A stretch of 64,000 bases of DNA, taken from the NCBI RefSeq assembly GCF_007741535.1, contig NZ_CP036525.1, positions 2,046,001-2,110,000 of the forward strand. The letters are read 5' to 3'. Position numbers and translations under genes: made by a program. Of this stretch, positions 42,941-52,524 are shown in pieces (position 1 is the first letter of the stretch; the number at the start of each line of letters is the position of its first letter). The stretch is from Rubripirellula lacrimiformis. GTDB taxonomy: Bacteria > Planctomycetota > Planctomycetia > Pirellulales > Pirellulaceae. The notes beneath the pieces were generated by a model. That model did not search any database. It was not told where the DNA came from and was given only the letters and a program-made list of their open reading frames with translations.

Positions 42941-44119
42941 ATGGAAGCTATGAATAAGCCTGCAGAGATCTTCGCTTCGCTTGCCCAGCATCGGTCCGAG
43001 CCCGCCGTGATGCTGGACCAGATGATTGAACACTTTCGCCAAGAACGCAGCGCGATGGAGCTGTTCGAAGCGATGAAGATGCGCGTTCGCCATCAGGTCG
43101 GATTGCCATTGGTTCCGTTTGGTGAGGAACCGGCGCGGTCCGAAGAAGTCGAACGCCAGTTGGAACTGGGGCTGTTGCAGGCTTGTCGTGAAGCCGGGAC
43201 TATCTTGGTGCAGGACGGCCGCGTCGCCGAAGGATGGATGTATTTGCGGCCGACCGCCGATATGGAACTGGCGCGTGAATTGATCAGCAAGATCGAAATC
43301 ACGGACGACAACTATGACGACATGATCCAGGTGCTTTTGCACGAAGGCGTGGATGTCGCGCGAGGCTTTCAGGCGGTCATCGACCATCAAGGGACCTGCA
43401 ACAGTGTCACGCTGTACGAACAATCGATCGTGGCCCGCAGCATGCCGGACCGAAAGGCAGCGTCGACGTGCTTGCTGAACCATTTGTACGGTGAACTTTG
43501 TTCGTTGGTGCGATCGGATATCGCACAGAAGGACGGCGAGCCGCCGGCGGGTGAAGACGAATCTTTGGGGGATATGATCGAAAGCCGCCGCTGGATTCTA
43601 GAGGGCGGCGGGTATCACTTGGACACGACCCACTTGGCCGCGACGGTTCGTGTAGCGACGGTGTTGGATGATCCGGCCCTGCTGAAGAAGGCGTGGGAAC
43701 TGACACAATACGGTCGTCGCCTTCATCACCAATTTCAGTATCCCGGGGACGAACCGTTTGTGGACTTCTATCCTGCCTATGGGGCCTTCTATTCGGTCCT
43801 GTTGGGGCAGAATGTCGACGCCGGGTTGAAGTTGTTTCAGCGCAAGGCAAGCACGGTCGATGTCGCCGAGCACGGTACCGGTGCGATTGAAACCTACGTC
43901 GATCTGTTGGACAGAATCGGGCGGCACGGTGAAGCGGTCACCGCAGCGATTGAACTGGTTCCGGCTGATGTGCCGGCGCAACGGATCGTTCCAATGCTGA
44001 TCGAGATTGCTGGCCGAGCGAAAGATGCTGGCGACCCGACTGCCTTCGAATCGCTGCTGGCCTATTGCCAACAGCGAGAGGACGTTCTGGGTTACGCCGC
44101 GGCATTGCACGCGGCGTGA
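42941..44119 (+). CDS. Helical repeat protein of unknown function, about 392 residues
   Basis: ATG 42941 chosen; ATG 42950 (three codons later) and TTG 42935 are alternatives. No signal peptide or membrane helix. The C-terminal half has helix-turn-helix pairs resembling TPR/HAT-type solenoids (VDVAEHGTGAIETYVDLLDR, RIVPMLIEIAGRAKDAGD). The N-terminal half is acidic and ordered (GWMYLRPTADMELARELISK). I do not recognise the family. It lies 88 bases after the coiled-coil gene on the same strand and ends 30 bases from the convergent sucD stop. Co-occurrence with the WXG100-like group elsewhere would support a shared role. Confidence 0.7.
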   Translation: MEAMNKPAEIFASLAQHRSEPAVMLDQMIEHFRQERSAMELFEAMKMRVRHQVGLPLVPFGEEPARSEEVERQLELGLLQACREAGTILVQDGRVAEGWMYLRPTADMELARELISKIEITDDNYDDMIQVLLHEGVDVARGFQAVIDHQGTCNSVTLYEQSIVARSMPDRKAASTCLLNHLYGELCSLVRSDIAQKDGEPPAGEDESLGDMIESRRWILEGGGYHLDTTHLAATVRVATVLDDPALLKKAWELTQYGRRLHHQFQYPGDEPFVDFYPAYGAFYSVLLGQNVDAGLKLFQRKASTVDVAEHGTGAIETYVDLLDRIGRHGEAVTAAIELVPADVPAQRIVPMLIEIAGRAKDAGDPTAFESLLAYCQQREDVLGYAAALHAA

Positions 44120-44149
44120 TAGAGATCGGCTTGTGGGAGAAGGGCCGAG

Positions 44150-45025
44150 TTACTTCTTGGCCATCGCTTTGACGACGGCATCGCCCATGTCGGCAGGCGT
44201 CGGAGCGACGACGATACCGGCGTCTTCGAGTGCAGCGACCTTTTCTTCGGCGGTTCCCTTTCCGCCACTGATGATTGCACCAGCGTGGCCCATTCGTTTT
44301 CCGGGAGGCGCGGTGCGTCCGGCGATGAAGGCGGCCATTGGCTTGGTGACGTGCTCTTTCGCAAACGCAGCGGCTTCTTCTTCTGCCGATCCACCAATCT
44401 CGCCGATCATCAAGATCGCTTCGGTTTGGTCGTCTTCCTGGTACATCTTCAGCAGATCGATAAAGCTGGTGCCGACGATCGGGTCGCCACCAAGGCCAAC
44501 ACAGGTGCTTTGACCAAGGCCCAGGTTGCTGGTTTGCCAAACCGATTCGTAAGTCAGCGTACCACTGCGGCTCATCACGCCGATTTTACCGGGTTGGTGA
44601 ATGTAACCAGGCATGATGCCGATCTTGCACTCACCGGGAGTGATCAGGCCGGGGCAGTTGGGACCGATCAAGATCGAATCGCTGGCTTTGACCTTTTCGT
44701 AGACGCGGACCATGTCCAGGACTGGTACGCCTTCGGTGATCGCCGCGATGACTTTGATGCCCGCGTCGACGGCTTCCAAGATGGCGTCGGCCGTGAACGG
44801 TGGCGGGACGAAGATCATGGTCGCGTCGGCGCCGGTTTGGTGCACGGCTTCTTCGACCGTATCGAAGACGGGGATGCCTTCGACGTTTTGGCCACCTTTA
44901 CCCGGTGTAACGCCACCGACCATTTGGGTGCCGTAATCGCGGCAACCGAGCGAGTGGAAGGTACCCGCGTTGCCGGTGATGCCTTGGCAAATGACTTTTG
45001 TATTTTTGTTGACCAGGATGGACAT
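44150..45025 (-). CDS. sucD: Succinyl-CoA ligase (ADP/GDP-forming) alpha subunit
   Basis: 291 residues from ATG 45025, the normal length. The CoA-binding domain begins [16 protein letters not shown] with GGVTPGKGG. The ligase domain has the phosphorylated histidine in [17 protein letters not shown] at His247, and [13 protein letters not shown]. It forms the alpha2beta2 or alphabeta enzyme with SucC that makes succinate and ATP/GTP from succinyl-CoA in the TCA cycle. It lies 111 bases downstream of sucC on the same strand, so they form an operon; a GTCCCGCGGGAC palindrome sits in the gap at 45091-45102. Confidence 0.97.
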   Translation of the reverse strand: MSILVNKNTKVICQGITGNAGTFHSLGCRDYGTQMVGGVTPGKGGQNVEGIPVFDTVEEAVHQTGADATMIFVPPPFTADAILEAVDAGIKVIAAITEGVPVLDMVRVYEKVKASDSILIGPNCPGLITPGECKIGIMPGYIHQPGKIGVMSRSGTLTYESVWQTSNLGLGQSTCVGLGGDPIVGTSFIDLLKMYQEDDQTEAILMIGEIGGSAEEEAAAFAKEHVTKPMAAFIAGRTAPPGKRMGHAGAIISGGKGTAEEKVAALEDAGIVVAPTPADMGDAVVKAMAKK

Positions 45026-45136
45026 GAGAGGACGGTTTTAGATTGTGGGAATTGTTTTTTAGAAAGACAGGGCAGGATTCAAAAGACGCCTGTCCCGCGG
45101 GACGAATCGCCGCAGAACGAGCATCCGTTGCCCTGT

Positions 45137-46321
45137 TTAACCCGCAGCCGCGACGATCTTTTTGGCGGCGTCGGTGATGTCCGTCGCGTTGATGATGTCA
45201 ACGTCCGATTCGGCCAACATCTTGCGGCCTTCTTCCACTTCGGTCCCTTCCAAGCGGACGACCAACGGGACAGTGAACCCGACAATCTTGCTGGCTTCGA
45301 TGATGGCCGATGCGATCGTGGTGCAGCGAGCGATACCACCAAAGATATTGACCAGCACACCCTTGCAGTTGGGATCCGACAGCAGGATCTGGAATGCCTC
45401 GGTGACCTGTTCGGTATTGGCACCACCACCGACATCCAAGAAATTGGCTGGCTTGCCGCCGTGGTACTTGATGATGTCCATGGTGGACATCGCCAACCCG
45501 GCTCCGTTGACCAAGCAACCGATGTTGCCTTCCAGTTTGACGTAGCTGAGGCCTGATTCGCTGGCCCGAACTTCGCTAGGTTCTTCCTCGGATAGGTCGC
45601 GGTATTCCAGCAGATTCTTGTGGCGGAACAGCGCATTGCCGTCGAAGTCAATTTTCGCGTCCAACGCGATCATTTGGTTGTCGCCGGTGATCACCAACGG
45701 GTTGATCTCTGCCATCGAACAGTCGTAGTCCACAAAGAACCGGCAGATTGCTGGCATGAACTTGAATGCGGCTTTGGCGGCAGCACCTTCGATCTTCAGC
45801 TTTTTGCAAAGCTTGCGGACCTGGAATGCTTCCAGCCCGACTGCAGGATCAAAGTGTTCCTTGAAGATCAGTTCAGGGGTGTGCTCGGCGACTTCTTCGA
45901 TTTCCACACCGCCTTCGGTGCTAGCCATCAGGACCGGTTTCATCTTGGCGCGGTCGATGACGATGCCCAAGTAGAGTTCGCGAGCGATATCGCAGCCGGT
46001 TTCGACGAAGACCTGGTTGACGGTCTTGCCTTCGGGGCCGGTTTGGATCGTGACCAGCACTTTGCCCAGCAGGCCTTCGGCGGCCGCGCGAACTTCATCC
46101 GCACTCTTGCAAACGACAACGCCACGTTGGTCAGGATTGTCTTTGACGGTACCTTTGCCTCGCCCACCGGCGTGGATTTGCGATTTCACGACGGCAATCT
46201 TGCCGCCTAGCTTTTCGTAGGCTTTGACGGCTTCGTCGGCCGTTTTCGCAATGATGCCGTCCAGGACGGGGACGCCAGCTTGGCGAAACAACTCTTTGCC
46301 CTGATATTCGTGGATCTTCAT
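45137..46321 (-). CDS. sucC: Succinyl-CoA ligase beta subunit
   Basis: 394 residues from ATG 46321 (E. coli SucC is 388). ATP-grasp N-terminal domain: [19 protein letters not shown], then [12 protein letters not shown] and [20 protein letters not shown]. The C-terminal CoA-ligase domain has [20 protein letters not shown] and FLDVGGGAN, the sites around the phosphohistidine-binding power helix. Catalyses the nucleotide-binding half of succinyl-CoA ligase with SucD. It precedes sucD on the minus strand and is divergent from the UxaA-type gene by 133 bases, which should hold promoters for both. Confidence 0.97.
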   Translation of the reverse strand: MKIHEYQGKELFRQAGVPVLDGIIAKTADEAVKAYEKLGGKIAVVKSQIHAGGRGKGTVKDNPDQRGVVVCKSADEVRAAAEGLLGKVLVTIQTGPEGKTVNQVFVETGCDIARELYLGIVIDRAKMKPVLMASTEGGVEIEEVAEHTPELIFKEHFDPAVGLEAFQVRKLCKKLKIEGAAAKAAFKFMPAICRFFVDYDCSMAEINPLVITGDNQMIALDAKIDFDGNALFRHKNLLEYRDLSEEEPSEVRASESGLSYVKLEGNIGCLVNGAGLAMSTMDIIKYHGGKPANFLDVGGGANTEQVTEAFQILLSDPNCKGVLVNIFGGIARCTTIASAIIEASKIVGFTVPLVVRLEGTEVEEGRKMLAESDVDIINATDITDAAKKIVAAAG

Positions 46322-46454
46322 CGGCTTTTGTTTGGCTTGGAGGCTGCCTTATCGTGGTTAGATTGTGGCAGCAGTTTCGTAAAGTACAGTGATCGAACAC
46401 ACCAACTGGAATATACGCGTCGGATCCGGCGCGAGGAACCATAGGACTTAAGCG

Positions 46455-48029
46455 ATGGATGGCAAATATCAACGATTCGAACTCGATGCCGGTCTGATCC
46501 GACTCAATGCAATCGACTCGGTCGCAGTGGCGACCAAGGACCTTCGACGCGGCGATCAGGAGACGATCGATGGAAAAACGATTTGTCTGCGCCGCAACAT
46601 TCCGTCAGGCCACAAGGTGGCGATCGTCGCGATCGACGCAGGGCAGCCAGTGTTGAAATATGGCCAACCGATCGGAATCGCCAGCCAGGCGATCGTGCCG
46701 GGCGACCATGTTCATTCGGACAATTTGGTCGACCACCACACCGTTTCGGGCGACCTGTCGGCGATCTCGCCTCCTCCGCCCCCGCCGGCAATCAGCCGTG
46801 TCTTTGAAGGTTTCCATCGACCCGATGGAAGGGTTGGCACGCGGAACTACGTTTGTCTGATGTCCACGGTCAATTGCAGTGCGACGGTTTGTCACCAAGT
46901 GGCCAAGCGTTTTACCGCGGACCGAATGAAACGTTGGCCCAACGTGGACGGCGTTTTTGCGGCAACGCATACGACCGGATGTGCCATGCAGTACAACGGC
47001 ATCAAGCACCAGATGTTGGGGCGGGTGCTGGCCGGTTACGCCCGCCATCCGAATGTCGGTGGGACGTTGGTGATCGGTTTGGGGTGCGAACAAACGACGT
47101 CCGGATATCTGGCCGAACACCACGGTGTGGTTTCGTTGTACTCGCCCGATGGCACGCTTCTGACACGCGACGACGGGATGCCGATGTTGACGATGCAGAC
47201 CGAAGGCGGGACCAGAGCCACGATCGAAAAAGCGGACGCGTTGCTAGAACAGGTGCTCGATCGAGCCAACCAATTCACGCGAAAGACCGCGGATGCATCC
47301 CATCTGAATTTGGCCGTTGAATGTGGCGGCAGCGACGGCTATTCCGGATTGACCGCGAATCCGGCGGTGGGGGTGGTTTCGGATCGTGTCGTCGCCTGCG
47401 GTGGGACCAGTGTGATTTCCGAAACAACCGAACTGTATGGAGCCGAGCACCTGTTGGTGGGGCGGAGCCGGTCGGCGGACGTCGCGCAGGCGCTGTTGGA
47501 CCGCATCGAGTGGTGGAAGCAGCACGTCGCGACCTATGGCGGACAGATCGACAACAACCCGTCGGTCGGAAACAAAGCGGGCGGTCTAACGACGATCACC
47601 GAGAAATCGCTAGGTGCGGTCTCTAAGAGTGGTTCGACGGCGATCGAGGCGTTCTATCAGTACGCAGAACCCGTCACGTCCAAGGGAATGGTGGTCATGG
47701 ATTCGCCGGGGTTTGATCCATCAAGCGTCACCGGCAAGGTGGCCGGAGGAGCGAATTTGGTGATGTTCACGACCGGTCGCGGCAGTTGTTTTGGATGCAA
47801 GCCAACGCCAGTGATCAAGATCGCAACCAATACGCCGATGTTCGAGTCGCTACAGGAGGACATGGACTTGGACGCTGGTCCGGTCTTGGCTGGGGAAGAT
47901 TTGCAATCGGTCGGCGATCGATTCTTCGATTTTGCGTTGGAAGTGGCCAGCGGAAAGCTGACGCATAGCGAGGAATTGGGATTCGGAGACCACGAATTTG
48001 TACCCTGGACGGTTGGTCCCACGCTCTAG
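46455..48029 (+). CDS. UxaA-family altronate/galactarate-type dehydratase
   Basis: 524 residues from ATG 46455. The SAF-like N-terminal domain (about 10-95) has LNAIDSVAVATKDLRRGDQE. The large catalytic part includes GFHRPDGRVGTRNYVCLMST, HTTGCAMQYNG, GTLVIGLGCEQ and AVECGGSDGYSGLTANPAVG, all hallmarks of the UxaA/GarD family. The C-terminal FTTGRGSCFGCKPTPVIKIA resembles the iron-sulfur/iron site region. It dehydrates a sugar acid such as altronate to a 2-keto-3-deoxy acid. Whether altronate, galactarate or another acid is used cannot be told. The ~30 bases after the stop lead into the repeat array. Confidence 0.9.
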   Translation: MDGKYQRFELDAGLIRLNAIDSVAVATKDLRRGDQETIDGKTICLRRNIPSGHKVAIVAIDAGQPVLKYGQPIGIASQAIVPGDHVHSDNLVDHHTVSGDLSAISPPPPPPAISRVFEGFHRPDGRVGTRNYVCLMSTVNCSATVCHQVAKRFTADRMKRWPNVDGVFAATHTTGCAMQYNGIKHQMLGRVLAGYARHPNVGGTLVIGLGCEQTTSGYLAEHHGVVSLYSPDGTLLTRDDGMPMLTMQTEGGTRATIEKADALLEQVLDRANQFTRKTADASHLNLAVECGGSDGYSGLTANPAVGVVSDRVVACGGTSVISETTELYGAEHLLVGRSRSADVAQALLDRIEWWKQHVATYGGQIDNNPSVGNKAGGLTTITEKSLGAVSKSGSTAIEAFYQYAEPVTSKGMVVMDSPGFDPSSVTGKVAGGANLVMFTTGRGSCFGCKPTPVIKIATNTPMFESLQEDMDLDAGPVLAGEDLQSVGDRFFDFALEVASGKLTHSEELGFGDHEFVPWTVGPTL

Positions 48030-48213
48030 CGGGGCGGAAGCTGGAAGTGGACGCGCGGTGTGTCCGGCAGACGCGGCAGATTGCAAATTGCAAAATGAAC
48101 ATTTCAAATTGGATATTGGCCCCAGGCGGATGCCCGGCGGGCAACACGCCCCGAGTCGTCGATTCATCCGCCGCCGCATTCCCCTTCCCAGCCTCTTCTC
48201 TCCACCCCACCCT

Positions 48214-49366
48214 TCAATTTGCATTTTGAAATGTTCAATTTGCAATTTGCAATTCTCCCCCTCCTTCCCGTCGTTCGCCCACACAGCGGTGGCGGGGATG
48301 CGAGCGAACGCGAAACGTATTGTTCGGTGTATCCGTGGTTGGACCGCGGCAGATTGCAAATTGCAAAATGAACATTTCAAATTGGATATTGGCCCCAGGC
48401 GGATGACCGGCGGGCAACGCGCCCCGAGTGGTCGATCCATCCGCCGCCGCATTCCCCTTCCCAGCCTCTTCTCTCCACCCCACCCCTCAATTTGCATTTT
48501 GAAATGTTCAATTTGCAATTTGCAATTCTCCCCTCCTTCCCGTCGTTCGCCCACACAGCGGTGACGGGGATGCGAGCGAACGCGAAACGTATTGTTCGGT
48601 GTATCCGTGGCTGGAACGCGGCAGATTGCAAATTGCAAAATGAACATTTCAAATTGGATATTGGTCCCAAGCGGATGACCGGCGGGCAACACGCCCCGAG
48701 TCGTCGATTCATCCGCTGCCGCATTTCCCCTTCCCAGCCTCTTCTCTCCACCCCACCCCTCAATTTGCATTTTGAAATGTTCAATTTGCAATTTGCAATC
48801 TTCCCCCCCCTCCCCGTCGTTCGCCCACACAGCGGTGACGGGGATGCGAGCGAACGCGAAACGTATTGTTCGGTGTATCCGTGGTTGGACCGCGGCAGAT
48901 TGCAAATTGCAAAATGAACATTTCAAATTGGATATTGGCCCCAGGCGGATGCCCGGCGGGCAACGCGACCCAAGTCGTCGATTCATCCGCTGCCGCATTC
49001 CCCTTCCCAGCCTCTTCTCTCCTCCCCACCCCTCAAATTGCATTTTGAAATGTTCCATTTGCAATTTGCAATTCTCCCCCCCCCCTCCCGTCGTTCACCC
49101 CAGGCAGCGGTGACGGGGATGCGGATGCGAGGGAGCGAACGCGAAGCGTGTGGCGCGGTGTATCCGTGGATGGAACGCGGCAGATTGCAAATTGCAAAAT
49201 GAACATTTCAAATTGGATATTGGTCCCAAGCGGATGCCCGGCGGGCAACACGCCCCGAGTCGTCGATTCATCCGCTGCCGCATTTCCCCTTCCCAGCCTC
49301 TTCTCTCCACCCCACCCCCTCAATTTGCATTTTGAAATGTTCCATTTGCAATTTGCAATTCTCCCC
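48214..49366. repeat. Copy 1 of an exact 1153-bp duplication within the array
   Basis: Compared base by base with the stretch 1380 bases downstream, I found no mismatch from 48214 to 49366; it diverges at 48213 (T/C) and at 49367 (C/T). It covers four full units and parts of two others. Confidence 0.9.
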
Positions 49367-49593
49367 CTCCTTCCCGTCGTTCGCCCACGCAGCGGTGACG
49401 GGGATGCGAGCGAACGCGAAACGTATTGTTCGGTGTATCCGTGGTTGGACCGCGGCAGATTGCAAATTGCAAAATGAACATTTCAAATTGGATATTGGCC
49501 CCAGGCGGATGACCGGCGGGCAACGCGACCCGAGTCGTCGATTCATCCGCTGCCGCATTTCCCCTTCCCAGCCTCTTCTCTCCTCCCCACCCC

Positions 49594-50746
49594 TCAATTT
49601 GCATTTTGAAATGTTCAATTTGCAATTTGCAATTCTCCCCCTCCTTCCCGTCGTTCGCCCACACAGCGGTGGCGGGGATGCGAGCGAACGCGAAACGTAT
49701 TGTTCGGTGTATCCGTGGTTGGACCGCGGCAGATTGCAAATTGCAAAATGAACATTTCAAATTGGATATTGGCCCCAGGCGGATGACCGGCGGGCAACGC
49801 GCCCCGAGTGGTCGATCCATCCGCCGCCGCATTCCCCTTCCCAGCCTCTTCTCTCCACCCCACCCCTCAATTTGCATTTTGAAATGTTCAATTTGCAATT
49901 TGCAATTCTCCCCTCCTTCCCGTCGTTCGCCCACACAGCGGTGACGGGGATGCGAGCGAACGCGAAACGTATTGTTCGGTGTATCCGTGGCTGGAACGCG
50001 GCAGATTGCAAATTGCAAAATGAACATTTCAAATTGGATATTGGTCCCAAGCGGATGACCGGCGGGCAACACGCCCCGAGTCGTCGATTCATCCGCTGCC
50101 GCATTTCCCCTTCCCAGCCTCTTCTCTCCACCCCACCCCTCAATTTGCATTTTGAAATGTTCAATTTGCAATTTGCAATCTTCCCCCCCCTCCCCGTCGT
50201 TCGCCCACACAGCGGTGACGGGGATGCGAGCGAACGCGAAACGTATTGTTCGGTGTATCCGTGGTTGGACCGCGGCAGATTGCAAATTGCAAAATGAACA
50301 TTTCAAATTGGATATTGGCCCCAGGCGGATGCCCGGCGGGCAACGCGACCCAAGTCGTCGATTCATCCGCTGCCGCATTCCCCTTCCCAGCCTCTTCTCT
50401 CCTCCCCACCCCTCAAATTGCATTTTGAAATGTTCCATTTGCAATTTGCAATTCTCCCCCCCCCCTCCCGTCGTTCACCCCAGGCAGCGGTGACGGGGAT
50501 GCGGATGCGAGGGAGCGAACGCGAAGCGTGTGGCGCGGTGTATCCGTGGATGGAACGCGGCAGATTGCAAATTGCAAAATGAACATTTCAAATTGGATAT
50601 TGGTCCCAAGCGGATGCCCGGCGGGCAACACGCCCCGAGTCGTCGATTCATCCGCTGCCGCATTTCCCCTTCCCAGCCTCTTCTCTCCACCCCACCCCCT
50701 CAATTTGCATTTTGAAATGTTCCATTTGCAATTTGCAATTCTCCCC
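49594..50746. repeat. Copy 2 of the exact 1153-bp duplication
   Basis: Identical to 48214-49366 at an offset of 1380 bases, which equals five units averaging 276. The copy ends where the array ends, at the transition to unique sequence at 50747. Confidence 0.9.
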
Positions 50747-50938
50747 TCCCCTCCCCGCGCTGGGTTGACGGAATTTCGCTGCCCTAATCGGAGGGGAGGA
50801 GAAAGCAGGGAATTTCGCGGGTGATTTGGGCGATCGGTTGATCTTTGGGGCCGCTTTCCGAATGCGTGTCGAGGCGACCAAATCGGTGTAGAATGATCGC
50901 CCTTCCCCATCCCTTTCCCGCCCCCGGATTTGCTACCC

Positions 50939-51976
50939 ATGCGTTTTGCTGTTCGTTCGCTCGTCGTCCTCGTGATCTGCGTTTCTGCGTTTGCCGTTGC
51001 TGGCTTGAAAGTGGGGGATCCGCCAGGGATGCAGATGCAGTCCTTCGCTGAGGCTTTTGTTGCGTCGCTGGACAGCGACCAGAAGGCCAAAGCGATGTTG
51101 CCGTACGATTCGGACGCGCGAGTCGATTGGCACTTCATTCCCAAAAAGACTCGCAAGGGTTTGGTGTTGCGGGATATGGATGTTGCTCAGCGAACCGCAG
51201 CTTTGCGATTGGTTCGTGCGGCGCTCAGCGAAGCCGGTTACGACAAGACCAACAAAATCATGATCAACGAATCGGTGTTGTTCAAATTGGAAGGTGACAA
51301 GCGAAACTGGGACCGTGACCCCAACAAGTATTACATCACGCTGTTCGGCCAACCGTCCAACACCGGTGCTTGGGGACTCAGTTTCGAGGGCCACCACCTG
51401 TCGCTGAACTTCGTGTGCCGCGATGGCAAAATGGTTGACAGCACCCCTCAGTTTTTTGCCGCCAATCCAGCCACGATCATGGACGATGTTGATGGCCCGC
51501 TTGGCAAAGGGACGCGAATCCTGAAGCAAGAGGAAGACCTGGCTTTCCAATTGATCGGATCGTTATCCGGCGAAAAATTGGATGCCGCGGTGATCGCCGA
51601 GGATGCACCCAAGGAAATTCGATTCGCCGGTGAAGCACAGCCCGCCGTTGGCAATCCGGAAGGCATTCCGTTTGGCAAACTGGATCCGGCCCAACGCAAA
51701 CTGCTTCGCGAATTGGTCAGTGTCTATGTGGACGCCGTGGCAGACGATATTGCAGAACAGCGTCGGGAATTGATCGAAGCTAGTGGGTGGGAGAATGTCT
51801 ACTTTGCTTGGGCGGGCGCAAAGGAGCCGGGCATCGGTCACTACTATCGCGTTCGTGGCAATGACTTTCTGATCGAATTCGTGAACACTCAACCCGACGC
51901 ATCCGGGAATCCCGCCAACCATATCCACGCCGTTTGGCGAGACCTGACTGGCGATTTCGACTTGCCGATCAAGTAA
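50939..51976 (+). CDS. DUF3500 family secreted protein
   Basis: About 345 residues from ATG 50939 (TTG 50930 also in frame). A short signal peptide (RSLVVLVICVSAFAVAG) is followed by the DUF3500 domain. Recognised segments are FGQPSNTGAWGLSFEGHHLS, GKMVDSTPQFFAANPA, and, near the end, YYRVRGNDFLIEFVNTQPD with NHIHAVWRD. Family function is unknown; members are exported and occur widely in planctomycetes and other environmental bacteria. It lies just after the repeat array and is followed by an unrelated small gene on the same strand. Confidence 0.9.
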   Translation: MRFAVRSLVVLVICVSAFAVAGLKVGDPPGMQMQSFAEAFVASLDSDQKAKAMLPYDSDARVDWHFIPKKTRKGLVLRDMDVAQRTAALRLVRAALSEAGYDKTNKIMINESVLFKLEGDKRNWDRDPNKYYITLFGQPSNTGAWGLSFEGHHLSLNFVCRDGKMVDSTPQFFAANPATIMDDVDGPLGKGTRILKQEEDLAFQLIGSLSGEKLDAAVIAEDAPKEIRFAGEAQPAVGNPEGIPFGKLDPAQRKLLRELVSVYVDAVADDIAEQRRELIEASGWENVYFAWAGAKEPGIGHYYRVRGNDFLIEFVNTQPDASGNPANHIHAVWRDLTGDFDLPIK

Positions 51977-52058
51977 GATTGGGTATCGCCTTGTCGGTCG
52001 GTGATCTGCGCTGGGTCACCGACGACGAGGGAACCCTTCGGATCGCTGGTTGCTTGAA

Positions 52059-52469
52059 ATGTTTTCGTTTCTGAAACACTTGCGTCAGCGCTGGGATGAT
52101 TGGTGCGGCGACCGTGATATGGAGATGGCGATTCGTCGCCACCTGAACCAGAACGGGTTTTTTGGACAGTCGGCGAAACTGAAGAACGTTCGCTGTGTCG
52201 CGGTCCAGCGACCGGGTTGGCTACAGGTGTTCCGGTTCGAAGCCAGCGTGCGAATCCGGCTGGAATCGTCGGATGACCAGCCCGATCCACCGCCCCAGTA
52301 TCGCGACCTGTTCGGGTTGGTGCGTGACGACATTCGTCGCCAAATCAACACCGTCCGTGTGTTCGACGATCCACAGCAGCGGCAAGAATTATTCGCCCGG
52401 TGGAGCGACGGTCTGATCTGTTTGCGCGGCGCCCACGGATTACAGCAGGGCGATGCTGTTTCCGAATGA
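52059..52469 (+). CDS. Unknown small protein, 136 residues
   Basis: Starts at ATG 52059. No signal peptide or membrane segment. Arg/Asp/Gln-rich and probably mixed alpha/beta (CVAVQRPGWLQVFRFEASV, LFGLVRDDIRRQINTVRVF). I do not recognise the family. Composition matches surrounding genes and it reads in the direction of both neighbours; the M28 fusion starts 55 bases later. Real but of unknown role. Confidence 0.6.
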   Translation: MFSFLKHLRQRWDDWCGDRDMEMAIRRHLNQNGFFGQSAKLKNVRCVAVQRPGWLQVFRFEASVRIRLESSDDQPDPPPQYRDLFGLVRDDIRRQINTVRVFDDPQQRQELFARWSDGLICLRGAHGLQQGDAVSE

Positions 52470-52524
52470 CACGGTTGGGATAGAATTCAGGTCGAACTGA
52501 ATTCCCACCTGCTTTGGATCAAAA

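Larger units (their letters stand above)
48051..50746. repeat. Array of ten ~275-bp tandem units, non-coding
   Basis: The motif GCAGATTGCAAATTGCAAAA begins near 48076, 48349, 48621, 48895, 49180, 49455, 49729, 50001, 50275 and 50560 (spacing 272-285 bases). Each unit holds an AT-rich arm (GCAAATTGCAAAATGAAC) whose near-inverse (GTTCAATTTGCAATTTGC) comes about 100 bases later, and a second inverted pair CGTTCGC/GCGAACG in the remaining part. The bases between the AT-rich arms are C-rich (about 65% GC in places), so the array alternates sharply in composition. Long open frames cross it on the minus strand, but they change phase and are repeat translations, not genes. The array fills the gap between the UxaA gene and the DUF3500 gene. 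Confidence 0.95.

Noticed and set aside
47850-50444. Two long minus-strand open frames (about 404 and 374 codons) with identical repetitive peptide
   Set aside because: They are translations of the repeat array; the unit length is not a multiple of three, the first invades the end of the UxaA gene on the opposite strand, and the codon pattern is unlike the neighbours.
48051-50746. CRISPR array
   Set aside because: Repeat period is about 275 bases with near-identical inter-arm sequence, no short unique spacers, and no cas genes.
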